Shown here: positions 54,274 through 63,011 of the stretch, piece after piece
Layout: each line of letters starts with the position of its first letter
Position numbering within the stretch: the stretch's first letter is position 1
Source: JASLCR01 sp036405235
Lineage (GTDB): Bacteria; Patescibacteriota; Saccharimonadia; Saccharimonadales; Saccharimonadaceae
Reading direction: 5' to 3'
Assembly: GCA_036405235.1 (NCBI GenBank)
Contig: DASWYA010000001.1
Location: 620,001 to 684,000 of the forward strand
Length of the DNA: 64,000 nt
Notes under the pieces: generated by a model
What the model was told of the DNA's origin: nothing
What the model saw: only the letters and a program-made list of their open reading frames with translations
Database searches by the model: none
Made by a program: the position numbers and the translations under genes

Positions 54274-54377
54274 TTCCCATCTCCCCCTTGAGTTTTTGCT
54301 CTTTGCTGTAGTTAACGACCTCAGTATCTCAGATTGCACTTATGCTTGTCAATTGCAACTTGAGTAAAACCTTAAAG

Positions 54378-55298
54378 TTATTTTTCTTGGTAGGCGTCGC
54401 GCTCTTTGAGCATCTTGCTACGTAGCGATACCACCTGACTACGACGACCGAGCCAGTACGATGGTAGAAGCAAAATAAAGGCAGCCAGCGAAGGAACCCA
54501 GAGAACCTTCTCTGTGCTCGAATTAGCTTCTTTCTCAGCCGTTTTGGCTTCTTCAGCGACTTTACCATTCGACACTGCGATAACCTGCAAGAATGCAGTG
54601 ACACCATTGACGTCAGTTGCCGTAACATTAACTCGATAGATACCTGCTCTATTGTACGCATGGGCAAGCGACACAACACCGGCGATTGATTGGCTTTTCA
54701 GCTCAGGCTTGCCATTGTCACCCCAGTCAATACTAAACGCATACGGACCTGTACCGCCCGAAAGCTGCAAAGGCCAATTAAGGTCACTCCCTGCTGCAGC
54801 CGAGCGACGTCCGTAAGCGCTAGTCAGCGTCAACTGTTGGCCGAACTCTGCAAAGCTTGTATCTTTAAAATTTACAGTGACTGTGTTTGACTTTGGCCCG
54901 GCTTGATTTAACTCATCATATACAAGAGCCGTCAGCTCATTTTTTCCTGAAAATAGACTTACCTCAACGCTAAAGCTTCCGCTCTTGCACATCACCGCAC
55001 CGACCATTACGCCGTTATTGTAGACCTGCACGAGCAAATCATTTGGACAAATACCTCGTACGGTTATCGGTGATTTTGCAGGTGATGAGCCATTAGCAGG
55101 CACCGTGATACGGGCGCCTCTGCTTGGAGGAGCCTTTGTCTTTGTAGCTTCGATGCCGTACGAACCAGGTTTGGGATCTGGCGTCGGTATAGGAGTAAGT
55201 GCGCTTGCGTCCATCGATCCGAGTACCAACGCACCAACCGCCATACCAAAGATCGCTAGTAGTCCTTTTCTTACGGGCTGGTGAATCATTTGAATCAT
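54378..55298 (-). CDS. PKD-domain surface protein with C-terminal anchor
   Basis: 306 residues from ATG 55298 (a frame 15 codons longer is unlikely because TACAAT lies 12 nt upstream of this ATG). Signal peptide (about 10-32), Pro-rich start, an Ig-like domain (about 60-140, GICPNDLLVQVYNNG with Cys), a PKD domain (about 155-235, YAFSIDWGDNGKPE and HAYNRAGIYRVNVTATDVNG), then a membrane helix at about 265-285 and a basic end. Probably displayed on the outer face of the membrane among the other locus proteins. Confidence 0.8.
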   Translation of the reverse strand: MIQMIHQPVRKGLLAIFGMAVGALVLGSMDASALTPIPTPDPKPGSYGIEATKTKAPPSRGARITVPANGSSPAKSPITVRGICPNDLLVQVYNNGVMVGAVMCKSGSFSVEVSLFSGKNELTALVYDELNQAGPKSNTVTVNFKDTSFAEFGQQLTLTSAYGRRSAAAGSDLNWPLQLSGGTGPYAFSIDWGDNGKPELKSQSIAGVVSLAHAYNRAGIYRVNVTATDVNGVTAFLQVIAVSNGKVAEEAKTAEKEANSSTEKVLWVPSLAAFILLLPSYWLGRRSQVVSLRSKMLKERDAYQEK

Positions 55299-55349
55299 AA
55301 TTGTGGCTCTATTGTAACGCATGCGACTCCCGCTCGAATGCATTAAGTT

Positions 55350-56396
55350 TTATCGTCGTCGAGAGCGTGGCTTATTCAACCGAGCGCGAATCTTATTTAC
55401 TGTTCGCCAGACGAAATATATAGCAACGAGTAATACGACAAGGAATACTAGGATAAACCACCATGGTAGGTACCAAAATGATACTGTTTTGACGATCTCA
55501 CTTGTGTTGTTGCCATTCTGTCCATAAAAGATATCAAGTGTAGCTTCATAACGACCTGGCCATAGCGATGGCGTTGCACATTCGGTTAACCTTGAACTTG
55601 AACCTTGGAATTGGACATCCTCAGCCTTCAGCTTGATACACGCTGTAAAGGTTCTCTCCTGTCCGATCAAAGCTAATGACTTATTTGGATTAACATCGCT
55701 TATAACCTGTTCATTGCCGAACATGCCTTTAAGTGTGATACTTCCTACAGGACTTTCAGTGACATTACCATTGTTCTTGAGTGAGTATGCGAGCATCTCA
55801 GGCATCGACGTTGCAATAAACTGATACGCACCCTTTCCGCCATCAGCTTTATGATCATACGCACCAAAATTTGTCAGAGTGAGATCTTCTTTCACCTTAC
55901 CAGGAATTTGTGTAAAAACCAGCGTCACACCAGATGCACTTAAGCCAACATTACCACTATCAGAGGAACCAGATGAGTAGACAATAGCACTATAGTAGCT
56001 ACCTGCACCATGTCCTGCCGGTATAGCAACATCTATCGGTACTGATTTTGTGCCTTTCGCAGGTATACTCACATTCTTGGGTACTGTCAAAAATGGCTTC
56101 AACGACCAAGTTGTCTGAGGTGCATCCTCCGCAAGCATGAGCTTAGGCGTACCACCGTCGTCTGTATAGGTAAAGTCAACGACACGAAGCGATAGATTGA
56201 GAGGTTCTTTACGATCAAGATTGCTAATAATAAGTTTATCTTTGACTGATTTACCCTGTGCTATCGTGTAATTTTTACGAGGTACGATGCTCAGCGCGGC
56301 CGATGAAGCGGCATGCGCCGTTACTGGCGCCATAGTATACGCGCCTGCCATTACTACTGCCATCATTGCCAAGACGACACTTCTAATCCGTTTCAT
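55350..56396 (-). CDS. DUF916-like surface protein with C-terminal anchor (first copy)
   Basis: 348 residues; I prefer ATG 56396 to a GTG five codons upstream. Signal peptide (about 5-30), then NYTIAQGKSVKDKLIISNLD, KSVPIDVAIPAGHGAGSYYSAIVY and SLKNNGNVTESPVGSITLKG, which line up with the copy at 52103 (same order, same spacing). Membrane helix at about 310-332 and an Arg-rich tail ending KPRSRRR. Lies between two PAG-x-Y proteins and next to the PKD protein. Confidence 0.82.
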   Translation of the reverse strand: MKRIRSVVLAMMAVVMAGAYTMAPVTAHAASSAALSIVPRKNYTIAQGKSVKDKLIISNLDRKEPLNLSLRVVDFTYTDDGGTPKLMLAEDAPQTTWSLKPFLTVPKNVSIPAKGTKSVPIDVAIPAGHGAGSYYSAIVYSSGSSDSGNVGLSASGVTLVFTQIPGKVKEDLTLTNFGAYDHKADGGKGAYQFIATSMPEMLAYSLKNNGNVTESPVGSITLKGMFGNEQVISDVNPNKSLALIGQERTFTACIKLKAEDVQFQGSSSRLTECATPSLWPGRYEATLDIFYGQNGNNTSEIVKTVSFWYLPWWFILVFLVVLLVAIYFVWRTVNKIRARLNKPRSRRR

Positions 56397-56447
56397 CAGC
56401 TCTTCCCTCACTTACATTTTTGCTTAAGTATAAGCTGCATTGTAACA

Positions 56448-57524
56448 CTAAAAACGGCCGCTGGCTATATACGTGATCGTTGTGCTATACACACCAGCTT
56501 TGAGATTAGCAGCCGAATTCAAAATGTAGCTCACGGTAAACGTTCGCATCAGGCTGACATTCGGCGAAAACGCCACCACATCACCTGAAGCGTATTTATA
56601 TCTATTTGGTACATTGTAGCCAGGCGCAGCAACCGCATTTGTCCATGGCCCGATAGGATCATCGCCAACCTGTGGCGCATCATTTGCGACCAAATTGATA
56701 CCAAATTGATTCGTACCTTTTTGGCTGGTTACTGGATTTGACGGCGAGTCAATCACGCTCGTACCAGCAGCAGGCACTCCACCGTTCGCAGTCACCGCAA
56801 AGCCACCCGAAGCATTAGTACCGATCGCCATTTGCGACCACGCGGTGAGTGTCGACTTATCGCTCAGTTGCCCCATATCGGTATAGTTAGTTTCGTTCGT
56901 ACTAGTGCAATTCTCCGCCACCTGCTGAGCAACACAAAATATCAACATCGGTGGAACTTGCGTTTCGAGTACAATAGCATTCGTCACCTGACCACGCACC
57001 GAACCAAAGTCAATTTGCGGTCCTGTTCCGTTGGTTGACGCTAAGCTCTTTATACGTACTGAAAACGCCTGTGCCGTATTTGTTGGATTCACAATACCCG
57101 AGAACGTATACGACGAAGCCGTGGCAGTACTTGGTGTAGTTGGCGGACGAGTAAGCACTATATGGTTCGCTGATTTCGATGCTATTGAATATCCCGTCTC
57201 TCCGGTCTGGCCTGATAGTATGGTTTGTGACACATTGAGACCAGTTGGCGTAACGCATGGCTCGTATGGAATCGGACTATTGCAGAACAAAAGATCGACT
57301 GATCCAACAGCGTCGGGGCTCATATAGCGAAACGATATCGTATATTCGGTTGTCACACCTGGCAGAGTACTCTTCATGTACAACCCGCGATCCTGCATAC
57401 GCATTGCAGCTGCAGCCGGATTCGTAAAAAACAACACGACCAATATGATAGCTAGCGCCTCCTCCGACAAGAAAGTGCGTACATAAGCCATAACCCCATG
57501 AACTTTTAGCAAGTTGTGTTGCAT
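56448..57524 (-). CDS. Secreted beta-rich surface protein, PAG-x-Y family member
   Basis: 358 residues, signal sequence at about 20-40 (AIILVVLFFTNPAAAA). Family motifs: VLETQVPPMLIFCV, SQKGTNQFGINLVANDAPQVG, YASGDVVAFSP, and a C-terminus AGVYSTTITYIASGRF with a terminal aromatic. Cys pairs are in LLFCNSPIPYEPCV and FCVAQQVAENC. TACAAT ends 6 nt before the ATG. It precedes the first DUF916-like gene by 51 bp, the same pairing as in the second half of the locus. Confidence 0.8.
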   Translation of the reverse strand: MQHNLLKVHGVMAYVRTFLSEEALAIILVVLFFTNPAAAAMRMQDRGLYMKSTLPGVTTEYTISFRYMSPDAVGSVDLLFCNSPIPYEPCVTPTGLNVSQTILSGQTGETGYSIASKSANHIVLTRPPTTPSTATASSYTFSGIVNPTNTAQAFSVRIKSLASTNGTGPQIDFGSVRGQVTNAIVLETQVPPMLIFCVAQQVAENCTSTNETNYTDMGQLSDKSTLTAWSQMAIGTNASGGFAVTANGGVPAAGTSVIDSPSNPVTSQKGTNQFGINLVANDAPQVGDDPIGPWTNAVAAPGYNVPNRYKYASGDVVAFSPNVSLMRTFTVSYILNSAANLKAGVYSTTITYIASGRF

Positions 57525-57603
57525 ACCGCTATTGTACTAGATATGAAGGCTTATGCGTAGCACCACATTAGTACACTAATAGATACGTAGTGCGGGAGAC
57601 AAG

Positions 57604-57633
57604 AAAACCGACTCTCAATTGAGAGTCGGTTTT
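57604..57633 (-). terminator. Intrinsic terminator
   Basis: AAAACCGACTCTC and GAGAGTCGGTTTT form a perfect 13-bp stem with an AATT loop; on the minus strand a T-rich TTTTCTTGTCT follows. It ends the 501-residue surface-protein gene and separates it from the next operon. Confidence 0.85.
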
Positions 57634-57656
57634 GATTTTGCTACATTGTACTCGAC

Positions 57657-59162
57657 TTAGTATTGTGGAGCAGCAAGGTAGTTGATCTTTGTTGTGTAAA
57701 CACCAGCTGGAGTATCCGCAGCAATGTTACCTACATAGCGCATCTTTGCTGTTGCGCAAGAGAGGACGGCGTTGTTGTTCTGTGCGATAACTGCTGGAGT
57801 TGTCAGACTATCCTCATCAAAAGCGAACTGCGCCGTGATTGGAGAAGCTGTTCCGTCGCCGATTTGCCCACTACCACCCTGATAGGCAGTTTCTTTGGCA
57901 AGCGGTGCGATTGATGGAAGGTGATAGCTATCTGGGTCGTTTGTGATCTCGTCCTGGAATGAAGGAGATACTTCGGATTGCATTTCTGAATCATTCACAA
58001 AGCCTAGTCCGAATTGTTCTGTACCAGGATTACTGAGCGTTGCACTTGGGTCAAGTGGCTTAATGAAGTCACCCACAGTGTTACGAAGTGTATCACCTGA
58101 ATAGTAGACCGTTGCACCACCAGATGAGTTGGAGCTAAGACGCCAATAGGAATTCACATCCCATGCTCGACCAGTTTCAAGCGAGTACTCAGCGTCTGGA
58201 TTACCAAGCTGAAGGCGGTTGTTATCTACAACCTGGATAGGGTCACAGGTACCGTTACGTGTTGGACCAGCCGGACCATCGAGGTCATCAGTATCACGGT
58301 TGTGCACACCGACTGAGAAAGCCATAGTTTCAAGTACCTTTGTAGTGATGTGGATTGAGTCAGTCATCATATTAGCAACTGTTACACCACCATCAATATT
58401 GTGTGAGCCACCAGGTACATGATCACCTGTCGTATCACTGTCATATGTGTTCATCTTTACGAAGAATGCGCCGCTACCAGGGTTGGTAATAAAGACAGAT
58501 TCTGAGGCTTTGAATACGATCGTAACTACCGTACCATTAGCGATGTTAGTAGCAGTGCCTTTTGAAAGAGTAATGTAGTTATTCTTACCTGTGTTGATAC
58601 CTGAAGTGTGAGTGGCATCTTCTTTGTTATCAGTTGCGAAAGACCAGCCTGTCTGAGCAATACCGCCTATAAAGACCTGGAATTGACCAGCACCAGCACC
58701 TTCGTCGAAACCATCTTCAACATTGAGGTCACTTGTTTTGTTTTCCCAACCGCCACCTACACCATCGTTAGCTTGACGGTTAGTAGTTAGTACGCTTCCG
58801 GTGTTGTCTCCTGGCGCACGACACTTACCAGCTGCCTCTTTACAGTATTGAAGCGTGAAAGCCTTGATGTCTGCTGTGCTACTTACCTTAAAGCTAAATT
58901 TTTCACCAGTCTTCTTACCGTTTGGACCAGAGCCTGCTGGAGCATAGTTTTCGCCTATAGAGTTTGGTGCAGCATTTGAATTACCCGAACCATCGGTATC
59001 TTGCCAACCAGGTGCTGACGAGCTGAGCAAGAGCGAACGCTCCGTCAGCGGATTAAGCGCGTCAGCAAAGGCAGGTGCTGCCGGAACAAGCACTGCTGCT
59101 ACAAGAGCAAAGGCTGCACCAAGCATCGTGCCACGCTGAGCAATCGACTTGAGTGTATACAT
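57657..59162 (-). CDS. Major secreted beta-rich surface protein, PAG-x-Y family member
   Basis: 501 residues, the largest of the family. Signal peptide (about 8-33, cleavage near AFA-DA). Family motifs: VLETMAFSVGVHNRD, NPGTEQFGLGFVND and a C-terminal TPAGVYTTKINYLAAPQY. Low Cys content and many Gly, Asn, Thr and Asp. It has its own -35/-10 promoter, a long leader with AAGGAG 8 nt before the ATG, and its own strong terminator. This is the best equipped gene of the locus for high expression and may encode a main surface-layer or pilus-like component (inference). Confidence 0.82.
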   Translation of the reverse strand: MYTLKSIAQRGTMLGAAFALVAAVLVPAAPAFADALNPLTERSLLLSSSAPGWQDTDGSGNSNAAPNSIGENYAPAGSGPNGKKTGEKFSFKVSSTADIKAFTLQYCKEAAGKCRAPGDNTGSVLTTNRQANDGVGGGWENKTSDLNVEDGFDEGAGAGQFQVFIGGIAQTGWSFATDNKEDATHTSGINTGKNNYITLSKGTATNIANGTVVTIVFKASESVFITNPGSGAFFVKMNTYDSDTTGDHVPGGSHNIDGGVTVANMMTDSIHITTKVLETMAFSVGVHNRDTDDLDGPAGPTRNGTCDPIQVVDNNRLQLGNPDAEYSLETGRAWDVNSYWRLSSNSSGGATVYYSGDTLRNTVGDFIKPLDPSATLSNPGTEQFGLGFVNDSEMQSEVSPSFQDEITNDPDSYHLPSIAPLAKETAYQGGSGQIGDGTASPITAQFAFDEDSLTTPAVIAQNNNAVLSCATAKMRYVGNIAADTPAGVYTTKINYLAAPQY

Positions 59163-59251
59163 TTTGTATATCTCCTTAATTGTTTGTTTTATATTATCCC
59201 TTTTTTAGGAGGTACATGCGCATTGTAGCACTAGCGGTATAGTGTGTGCAA
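59163..59251 (-). promoter_or_regulatory. Promoter and leader with possible ribosome-site masking
   Basis: On the minus strand TTGCAC (59246-59251) and extended TGCTACAAT (59222-59230) are spaced by 18 bp; transcription should begin near 59215. The leader starts with ACCTCCT (59207-59213), complementary to the ribosome site AAGGAG (AGGAG at 59172-59176) of the 501-residue gene. A 7-codon frame, MYLLKKG (59194-59217), overlaps the start of the leader. Confidence 0.6.
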
Positions 59252-59312
59252 TAGGCAAAATAGACTTTTCCACAACTTTTTTTATTTTGTAGTTTATTTG
59301 CCTAAATTTCAG

Positions 59313-60059
59313 CTAATAAACCGGCACAACTACAGCTGAAAAATCACCAGCATACTGTCCAGCCGGTGTCCCGTTCGACACATTCACGATCATGCTGATT
59401 GTAAAATCAGTGCGACCAGACTCTTTGTCGCTACTGCCCACTACATCACCATCTTGATACATAAACTTATTGGCAATATTGTAATTGTCTGTCGGCTTTC
59501 CGAAACTCATCTGACTCGACGGCACCTGCACCGGATCTGCACCAACAGATGGAAAGCTGTTGGCAACGGCATTGATCCCAAATTGCTCCGTACCAGGTTG
59601 TGAATCAGTCGGTGAAGCTGGCGTTTTCAGCACGTGATCGCCGTATTTTGGCGGATTACCAACGATCTGCAACGTATAGCCATTGCTCTGATAGCTCAAT
59701 ACTTTTACTGTCATTGTCTTGGTCGCGGTACGTTCAGCACTGAGTACACCAACATTGGAGCCGGTTGACTCAACGATGACTTCGAGCGAAGGTGTGTCGT
59801 CGACTATAGTGCCAAACTGAGCAGTCGAACCCGCGCTCTTAGTCGTACCGCTGACTGGATCACCAACCGAAAAAGTTGAGCAATATTGGCTCGAGCAACT
59901 CTGATCGAGAGAGCCAACACCAAACTGCGACTCTGGTAGTTGATACTTAGGCGAAGTAGGCACCTCGGCAAATGCAGTGGAACCTGACAGCATAGCAATT
60001 ACAGCCCCCACACTGAGGGTCAGTAATTTCCCATATCTCAACACATTCGCTCTACCCAT
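59313..60059 (-). CDS. Secreted beta-rich surface protein, PAG-x-Y family member
   Basis: 248 residues from ATG 60059 (a TTG two codons upstream is less likely). Signal peptide (about 10-33, cleavage near AFA-EV). It shares GTEQFGINAVANSFPSVGADP and YQDGDVVGSSD with the 358-residue protein, and ends TPAGQYAGDFSAVVVPVY. Cys pair CSSQYC near the N-terminus. Smallest member; first gene of the locus in transcription order. Confidence 0.78.
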   Translation of the reverse strand: MGRANVLRYGKLLTLSVGAVIAMLSGSTAFAEVPTSPKYQLPESQFGVGSLDQSCSSQYCSTFSVGDPVSGTTKSAGSTAQFGTIVDDTPSLEVIVESTGSNVGVLSAERTATKTMTVKVLSYQSNGYTLQIVGNPPKYGDHVLKTPASPTDSQPGTEQFGINAVANSFPSVGADPVQVPSSQMSFGKPTDNYNIANKFMYQDGDVVGSSDKESGRTDFTISMIVNVSNGTPAGQYAGDFSAVVVPVY

Positions 60060-60104
60060 AAGCAATATCTACTAGTATCGCGTACTCTTTACGAAAACTC
60101 AATC

Positions 60105-60138
60105 ACCGATAAAGAAAGTCTCTGGCAAAACCGATAAA
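60105..60138. repeat. Direct repeat ACCGATAAA, possible regulator site
   Basis: ACCGATAAA occurs at 60105-60113 and 60130-60138, each followed by AGTCT after a small indel. The 25-bp period is about 2.4 helical turns. It lies in the 129-bp divergent intergenic region between a surface-protein gene and the fibre-like gene. Confidence 0.4.
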
Positions 60139-60188
60139 AGTCTGTTACATTAAGAACAAATTGCTTATGTAATACAAAGAAAACTATA

Positions 60189-61202
60189 ATGGAACCAGAT
60201 AAAAAACCTGACGAACTCGAAACACCGGCGGCAGAATCACAGCCACAAGATGCGCCAGCCGACGCGTTGAGTCGAACGCCAGATGATCTTGCCGACGAAG
60301 AAGCTCACGAAGCCACAGCATCATCAAAAGCAGATAATTTACCTGAGGAAAAGAAGATTTCACCGCTCAGGCGCGTATTCCGTAGAGTAAATGTATATTT
60401 CCTATTATTTATACTACTCGTTGGTGTAGTTGGCATAATCACTGTCGTCAACTATCTCAATAGCCAAAAAGCTCCTGTCGAACCAGGTGTTGATGCACAA
60501 TCACTGAGCCAAAATTCGCTCAAGCAGCTGGCAAATACTGATGTTAGCGTGGGCAGCTCATCACAAACACTGACAATCCAAGGCAATGCAGTAATTTCCG
60601 GCCAGACCTTGATGCGCGGCGACCTCAATGTTGCCGGAAACTTTCAGAGCAGCGGAAGTATCACTGGACCATCGATCAAGATCGCTGGTGATGCTAGCCT
60701 AGGGAAAACTCAAGCAAATAGTCTGCAAGTACAGCAAGATCTCGCCGTACAAGGTAACACCACCATGCGCGACCTAAGCGTTGCCGGTGCGGCATCATTT
60801 AGCGGCGCAACAAAAGTATCACAGCTGACTGTGTCGCGACTTACACTTAGCGGCAATGCAGTGTTGCAAGTACCAAATCATCTGAGCTTTACTGGCCCAA
60901 CCCCTAGTCGTTCAAACGGCTCTGCACTTGGCAGTGGCGGCAGCGCATCAGTCAATGGATCAGACACTAGCGGCACTGTAAATATCCGCACAGGAAACAA
61001 CCCATCTGCTGGCTGTTTTGCAAAGATCACCTTTAGGCAAGCATTTAGCGCTCGCCCACGCGTCATTGTAAGCCCTGTTGGCAATGCCGCTGGCAAGACC
61101 CAGTACTATGTCGATCGTGACAATTCCGGCTTTAGTATCTGCACAGCCAACGCTGCTCCAGGCAATCAAACCTTTGCCTTTGACTACTTTGTAGCCGGCT
61201 AG
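60189..61202 (+). CDS. Membrane-anchored beta-helical fibre-like protein
   Basis: 337 residues. Long acidic cytoplasmic N-terminus (1-60), a membrane helix at about 70-92, a Ser/Gln-rich linker, then a run of short beta repeats (about 120-225; LTIQGNAVISGQTLMRGDLNVAGN and similar, bactofilin-like or tail-fibre-like). It ends with a compact domain (about 270-337; CFAKITFRQAFSARPRVIVSP and a second Cys in FSICTANAAPG) resembling C-terminal heads of phage fibres. Probably a type II oriented surface appendage. No clear Shine-Dalgarno. Confidence 0.78.
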   Translation: MEPDKKPDELETPAAESQPQDAPADALSRTPDDLADEEAHEATASSKADNLPEEKKISPLRRVFRRVNVYFLLFILLVGVVGIITVVNYLNSQKAPVEPGVDAQSLSQNSLKQLANTDVSVGSSSQTLTIQGNAVISGQTLMRGDLNVAGNFQSSGSITGPSIKIAGDASLGKTQANSLQVQQDLAVQGNTTMRDLSVAGAASFSGATKVSQLTVSRLTLSGNAVLQVPNHLSFTGPTPSRSNGSALGSGGSASVNGSDTSGTVNIRTGNNPSAGCFAKITFRQAFSARPRVIVSPVGNAAGKTQYYVDRDNSGFSICTANAAPGNQTFAFDYFVAG

Positions 61203-61516
61203 ACGTCCATAAAGACAACTACGCGATCAGCCTTGACGTGCATTAAGGCACGGTGAATTTTGATGGATTTTCGCTCACCGCCTACAGGATGGATAACCAG
61301 GGTACAAGGTATAAGCATACATAGGAAGTTGCGATGATGTGGCAAAATGTCAAAAGGACCAGTGGCATTCTCGGCACTCACACTAAAGGCTTCACCTTCA
61401 AAGTACACCTGAAATGGCGCATAGACCTTGACAGCCATAGTTGGCTTGCCACCAGAAGACTGCTGTGGGGCTTGCTCAGCTTTGTCTACTTCGGGTTTTG
61501 GCGCTTCATCAGCCAT
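61199..61516 (-). CDS. atpC: F1F0 ATP synthase epsilon subunit (short form)
   Basis: 105 residues. A charged N-terminal extension (1-25, Pro/Glu/Gln-rich) precedes the beta-sandwich: MAVKVYAPFQVYFEGEAFSVSAENATGPFDILPHHRNFL is the conserved core. The C-terminal two-helix domain that normally inhibits the enzyme is absent. It follows atpD with 1 bp between. Confidence 0.88.
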   Translation of the reverse strand: MADEAPKPEVDKAEQAPQQSSGGKPTMAVKVYAPFQVYFEGEAFSVSAENATGPFDILPHHRNFLCMLIPCTLVIHPVGGERKSIKIHRALMHVKADRVVVFMDV

Positions 61517-61517
61517 G

Positions 61518-63011
61518 TTACTTATCCTTATGGTCTTTATCGGATTCTTCGATTTCTTCTACAGCTTTATCGATGTCATCACTGGACTCTGCGGCTGGCT
61601 GCTCTTGCTCTACAGGCTTTTCAGCCGTCTCGACAGCTGGTTTCTGTTCGCTCTCCTCGACCTTTTCTTCAATCTTACCAATAATCGCTTCGACACCATC
61701 AAGTGTTTGGTCACGCGTCATATGCTCACCCGGAATACCGGTCACTTTTTCCATCACATTAAACCGTTGCTTAAAGAATTCGATCAATGCCTTGGCTTTG
61801 TTGTAGTCATCACGGTCATCCGCCGATAGCTCCGACTCACCGATGATGGCAATAATGCCCTTGAGTGATTCGTATTTCTGCAAAATTGCCGTTGCACGAG
61901 TTGCTAGATCATAATGGCGCTCACCCACGACTTCGGGTGTGAGCAAGCTAGATTTCGACGCCAAAATATCAACTGCAGGACGAATACCTTGCGCCGCTAC
62001 CGCACGCGAAAGCACGATAGTCGAGTCGAGCTCATGCTGAATCATCTGCACAGCCGGGTCAGAAAGGTCATCGGCTGGCACATAGATAGTCTGCAGGGCA
62101 GTGATCGAACCATTTTCATTGCTCGCCAAACGATCTTGGAATGTCTTTACGTCAGAAAATACAGTTGGCTGATAGCCACCTTCAGCTGGAGTCTGGTCGA
62201 TAATAGTCGAGACTTCGTTTTTCGCCTGAATATAGCGATACATGTTGTCAGCAAAGAGTAGCACATCTTTTTTCTTGTCGTCGCGGAAGTATTCGGCAAG
62301 TGTGATTGCAGCCAGTCCAATCAAACTACGCTGTACCGGATTTTCATTCATCTGACCAAAGAACATGGCAGTATTTTTGAGCAAGTCATTGTCTTCAAGC
62401 GTCTTGTAAAGTTCATGACCCTCGCGAATACGCTCACCAATACCAGCAAACATACTGATCGCGCCAGAGCCCTCAGCGACGTTGTTGATGATCTCCATAG
62501 TGAGCACTGTCTTGCCCACACCAGCACCACCGACGATACCAATCTTGCGACCTTTGACAAACGGGGTAAAGAAGTCGAGTACCTTCAGACCTGTTTCAAG
62601 CACGTCGTCAGAGCGATTCACAAGGCTTGTTTCTTGGAAAGCTGGCGCGAAAATTGGACGCTTAATCATCGTGTCCAGCACCTCTTGTTCGAGCTGCGGC
62701 TTACCATCAATAGGACGCGCCATCGCATCCCAAACACGACCGATCATCTGCTCGCCAACTGGAATCTCGAGACTACGGCTACTACGATGTACGCTATCGC
62801 CTTTTTGAATACTATAATCACCGCCAATATTGAGACATACAGCTATGTCGCTGTGCGCAAGGCTGCTCACCAAAAGTGGTGATTTCTTTTCATTATCAAC
62901 ATAGAGCATTTCGTTGAGATCTGGCATACCTTCATCGAACTGAACCTTGATAACAAGACCTTTCAAGCTTCGGACAATGCCTTTTGAATTACTAGGTGAT
63001 TGATCGCTCAT
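61518..63011 (-). CDS. atpD: F1F0 ATP synthase beta subunit
   Basis: 497 residues. Walker A GGAGVGKTVLT (about 158-168), GIGERIREGHEL with the catalytic Glu, Walker B VLLFADNMYRY, and YVPADDLSDPAVQ and STIVLSRAVAAQGI of the catalytic loop. A Glu/Ala/Pro-rich tail of about 50 residues follows the normal end; most beta subunits stop there. Overlaps atpG by 4 nt. Confidence 0.97.
   Translation of the reverse strand: MSDQSPSNSKGIVRSLKGLVIKVQFDEGMPDLNEMLYVDNEKKSPLLVSSLAHSDIAVCLNIGGDYSIQKGDSVHRSSRSLEIPVGEQMIGRVWDAMARPIDGKPQLEQEVLDTMIKRPIFAPAFQETSLVNRSDDVLETGLKVLDFFTPFVKGRKIGIVGGAGVGKTVLTMEIINNVAEGSGAISMFAGIGERIREGHELYKTLEDNDLLKNTAMFFGQMNENPVQRSLIGLAAITLAEYFRDDKKKDVLLFADNMYRYIQAKNEVSTIIDQTPAEGGYQPTVFSDVKTFQDRLASNENGSITALQTIYVPADDLSDPAVQMIQHELDSTIVLSRAVAAQGIRPAVDILASKSSLLTPEVVGERHYDLATRATAILQKYESLKGIIAIIGESELSADDRDDYNKAKALIEFFKQRFNVMEKVTGIPGEHMTRDQTLDGVEAIIGKIEEKVEESEQKPAVETAEKPVEQEQPAAESSDDIDKAVEEIEESDKDHKDK

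Noticed and set aside
52103..60059. Calling the secreted proteins WxL proteins or LPXTG sortase substrates
   Set aside because: No W-x-L pair and no LPXTG-like motif is present; proteins end with an aromatic residue and no membrane tail.
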